Assembly (NCBI GenBank): GCA_021812025.1 | Contig: JAKAPD010000046.1 | Coordinates: 1-5,490 of the forward strand | Source: Microcaldota archaeon | GTDB taxonomy: Archaea > Micrarchaeota > Micrarchaeia > Micrarchaeales > Micrarchaeaceae | Length of the DNA stretch: 5,490 bases | Direction of reading: 5' to 3' | Shown: positions 4,450 to 5,490 of the stretch, one piece after another | Layout: each line of letters starts with the position of its first letter | Numbering within the stretch: position 1 is the stretch's first letter | Made by a program: the position numbers and the translations under genes | Notes under the pieces: generated by a model | Told to the model about the DNA's origin: nothing | Seen by the model: the letters and a program-made list of their open reading frames with translations, nothing else | The model's database searches: none

Positions 4450-4581
4450 TCAATCTGTCGAGACCTCCTTCGCGAGGTTCGGCCTCTCTTTTATAAGGAT
4501 CCTGTTGCCACAATAGGTACATCTTACAAATTTCTCTAAAGACTTCAGTTTTTTTCCGCAGTGGGAACACACGTAAGCCAT
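4450..4581 (-). CDS. rpoP: DNA-directed RNA polymerase subunit P (Rpo12)
   Basis: A 43-residue protein, the archaeal counterpart of eukaryotic Rpb12/RPABC4, which helps hold the polymerase assembly platform (Rpo3/Rpo10 side) together. A C4 zinc site is formed by C5, C8, C21 and C24 (YVCSHCGKKL and VRCTYCGNRI). It is followed by the hallmark ILIKERP at 28-34 and a basic-hydrophobic tail. Length is normal for archaeal Rpo12 (about 42-50). The ATG at 4579-4581 has GGTGA just upstream (4586-4590). It follows the 118-residue gene by 14 bases and is the last gene of the exosome/L37Ae operon; in many archaea rpoP directly follows rpl37ae. The plus strand over it also carries a longer open frame in another register, which is a shadow. 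Confidence 0.93.
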   Translation of the reverse strand: MAYVCSHCGKKLKSLEKFVRCTYCGNRILIKERPNLAKEVSTD

Positions 4582-4595
4582 TTTTTCACCAAATA

Positions 4596-4952
4596 TCACA
4601 TTTTTGCCTTCAGCGCCTTAATGAAATCCTTATGGAGCGCTAGCTTGCTGGTATCGAGCACCCGCACGTTCATGTCGGTCTTGTAATACTCATCGGTAAA
4701 AGAAACCGTTGGGGTAAACTTGTCGTATTTCATGTAATGGACTTCGCCCCAATGGATCACTCCACCGATATAGTCCTTTAGCAGTTCGTCGCTCATCGGC
4801 AGGGATGTGAAACTGAAAAGTATCCCATCGCACCAGTAGAGCGGCATTGTGCCGTTCGGGGTGACCCTGTCCCTGAGCAGGTCCTCTTTTCCGATCTCTA
4901 CCACTTCGTGGACAATGAGCTCCTTTATCGGCGAAAAAGTCACTTTTACCAT
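4596..4952 (-). CDS. Unrecognised 118-residue protein in the exosome operon
   Basis: An intact frame starting at ATG 4950-4952, with TGAT 3 bases upstream that also contains the L37Ae stop codon; the gap to rpl37ae is 4 bases and to rpoP 14. Such spacing and clean termination make it a real, co-translated gene. The sequence is soluble and rich in aromatic residues: SPIKELIVHEVVEIGKEDLL at 7-26, MPLYWCDGILFSFTSLPM at 36-53, YIGGVIHWGEVHYMKYDKF at 61-79, and a terminal basic helix LHKDFIKALKAKM. It looks mostly beta with a C-terminal helix. A single cysteine (C41) rules out a CxxC zinc site. I recognise no family. In other archaea the neighbours of rpl37ae and rpoP include a Brix-domain protein and the KEOPS subunit Pcc1, but I see no match to either. 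Context suggests RNA or ribosome-related work. Confidence 0.85.
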   Translation of the reverse strand: MVKVTFSPIKELIVHEVVEIGKEDLLRDRVTPNGTMPLYWCDGILFSFTSLPMSDELLKDYIGGVIHWGEVHYMKYDKFTPTVSFTDEYYKTDMNVRVLDTSKLALHKDFIKALKAKM

Positions 4953-4956
4953 GCGA

Positions 4957-5193
4957 TCATTTCTTTATGCCTTCGATAAGCCTCCGGGCTACCTCTCCTT
5001 CTGGAGTCGTCATCGTGTATGCGCCCCCTGCATAAACCGCGCCGCAGTGCCTGCACTTCCATATGCTCGTGCCCATTCTTCTAACTGACATCTTTCCGCA
5101 GGCTTCGCACTTGTAGAAGGCCTGCTTCTTGGCCTTTACTGCTGCATATCTCTTCCTGATGCTTGCACCATACCTTACGCTGGCGTTTACCAT
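4957..5193 (-). CDS. rpl37ae: Large ribosomal subunit protein L37Ae (eL43)
   Basis: A 78-residue zinc-binding protein of the archaeal/eukaryotic 50S/60S subunit. The N-terminal RYGASIRKRYAAVKAKK (7-23) is the rRNA-binding basic part, typical of the family. The zinc site is C29, C32, C47 and C50 (KCEACGKMSVRR and WKCRHCGAVYAGGAY). The family's AGGAY-x-x-TP motif is present as AGGAYTMTTP (55-64), and the protein ends in a short helix. Length is slightly shorter than many homologues because of a trimmed C-terminus. The ATG at 5191-5193 has GTGAT 3 bases upstream. It lies 10 bases after rrp42, the conserved archaeal order, and 4 bases before the unrecognised gene. Confidence 0.97.
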   Translation of the reverse strand: MVNASVRYGASIRKRYAAVKAKKQAFYKCEACGKMSVRRMGTSIWKCRHCGAVYAGGAYTMTTPEGEVARRLIEGIKK

Positions 5194-5203
5194 AGAATCA
5201 CAA

Positions 5204-5490
5204 TCATCTCAGCCTATCTATCTGGGCCTTTATATCTTTATATTTTTCGAATGAGGTTCCTATCAGGTCGTCTACTTCTCGAGCGGTGAAGCTTCCGTGC
5301 AAGCCCTTCTGCATCGCCCTCACGTACTTCTCGTCTACCGCCACGGTGAGCCTTGCGTCGCTCGCGTTCTCCTCGTTCATGTTGGTATCGAGAACTACGG
5401 AGTTGCCTATCTTCCCGTATGTCGTATATGCTATCACGTTGTTTATCGGCAACGGGGTGTTCCTCTCCTCATAAATTGCCTTCCCGTCCT
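5204..5490 (-). CDS. rrp42: Exosome complex subunit Rrp42, C-terminal part (5' end outside window)
   Basis: About 94 residues remain, running in frame through the right edge; archaeal Rrp42 is usually about 260-275 residues, so this is the C-terminal third. Rrp42 is the catalytically silent RNase PH-like partner of Rrp41 in the hexameric ring that degrades RNA 3' to 5'. Matching segments are NTPLPINNVIAYTTYGKIG, then VLDTNMNEENASDARLTVAV (counterpart of 'V-D-P-T-x-x-E-E-x-x-x-D-A-R-L-T-V'), then MQKGLHGSFTAREVDDLIG (the family's 'Q-K-x-G-x-G-S-F-T' and following helix). Asparagine-rich TNMNEEN replaces the more common DPTLEEE. Downstream rpl37ae supports the call. An apparent internal TTG start at 5452 is not the true start, because the frame is open upstream and the added residues match the family. 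Confidence 0.93.
   Translation of the reverse strand, partial: DGKAIYEERNTPLPINNVIAYTTYGKIGNSVVLDTNMNEENASDARLTVAVDEKYVRAMQKGLHGSFTAREVDDLIGTSFEKYKDIKAQIDRLR

Noticed and set aside
4463..4478. ACCTC...GAGGT hairpin followed by CTCTCTTTT as a plus-strand terminator of the histone operon
   Set aside because: It lies within rpoP coding sequence and the T-run is short; possible but not separable from codon content.

Overview
The window comes from an archaeon, most likely a small-genome DPANN lineage close to Micrarchaeota/ARMAN; that placement is an inference from gene style and order, not a search. The archaeal signs are a 69-residue histone, ribosomal protein L37Ae, RNA polymerase subunit Rpo12 (RpoP), the C-terminal part of exosome subunit Rrp42, an archaeal-type histidyl-tRNA synthetase, TATA boxes about 25-35 bases before several starts, and GGTGAT-like ribosome binding sites. 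Genes are packed tightly, with gaps of 0-14 bases inside operons.

Layout. From 1 to about 2390 all genes are on the minus strand: thioredoxin (2059-2379), a small winged-helix protein (1717-1977), HisRS (395-1669) and, 4 bases after HisRS, a conserved protein of unknown role cut by the window edge (1-390). From about 2469 to 4436 genes are on the plus strand: a gamma-glutamylcyclotransferase-like protein (2469-3119) divergent from thioredoxin, a roughly 300-base gap, then an operon of histone (3422-3631), a zinc-ribbon protein of unknown function (3632-4180) and a PRC-barrel protein (4191-4436). From 4450 to the right edge a minus-strand operon converges on it: rrp42 (partial), rpl37ae, an unrecognised 118-residue protein, and rpoP (43 residues). 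This is the familiar archaeal exosome/ribosome/polymerase cluster with one extra gene inserted.

The most interesting item is in the gap before the histone gene. Positions 3357-3409 look like a C/D box guide RNA: a perfect box C, a near-consensus C', a perfect box D, and exactly 12 bases between C' and D. Eleven of those 12 bases complement the anticodon arm usual for archaeal tRNA-Leu(CAA). The D+5 rule then points at wobble base C34. The guide ends a few bases before the histone start codon, so it would lie in, or be cut from, the histone mRNA leader.

Together the genes cover translation (HisRS, L37Ae, probable tRNA-modification guide), transcription and RNA decay (Rpo12, Rrp42), chromatin (histone) and redox/thiol chemistry (thioredoxin, GGCT-like fold). 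No mobile element, CRISPR array or tRNA gene was found.
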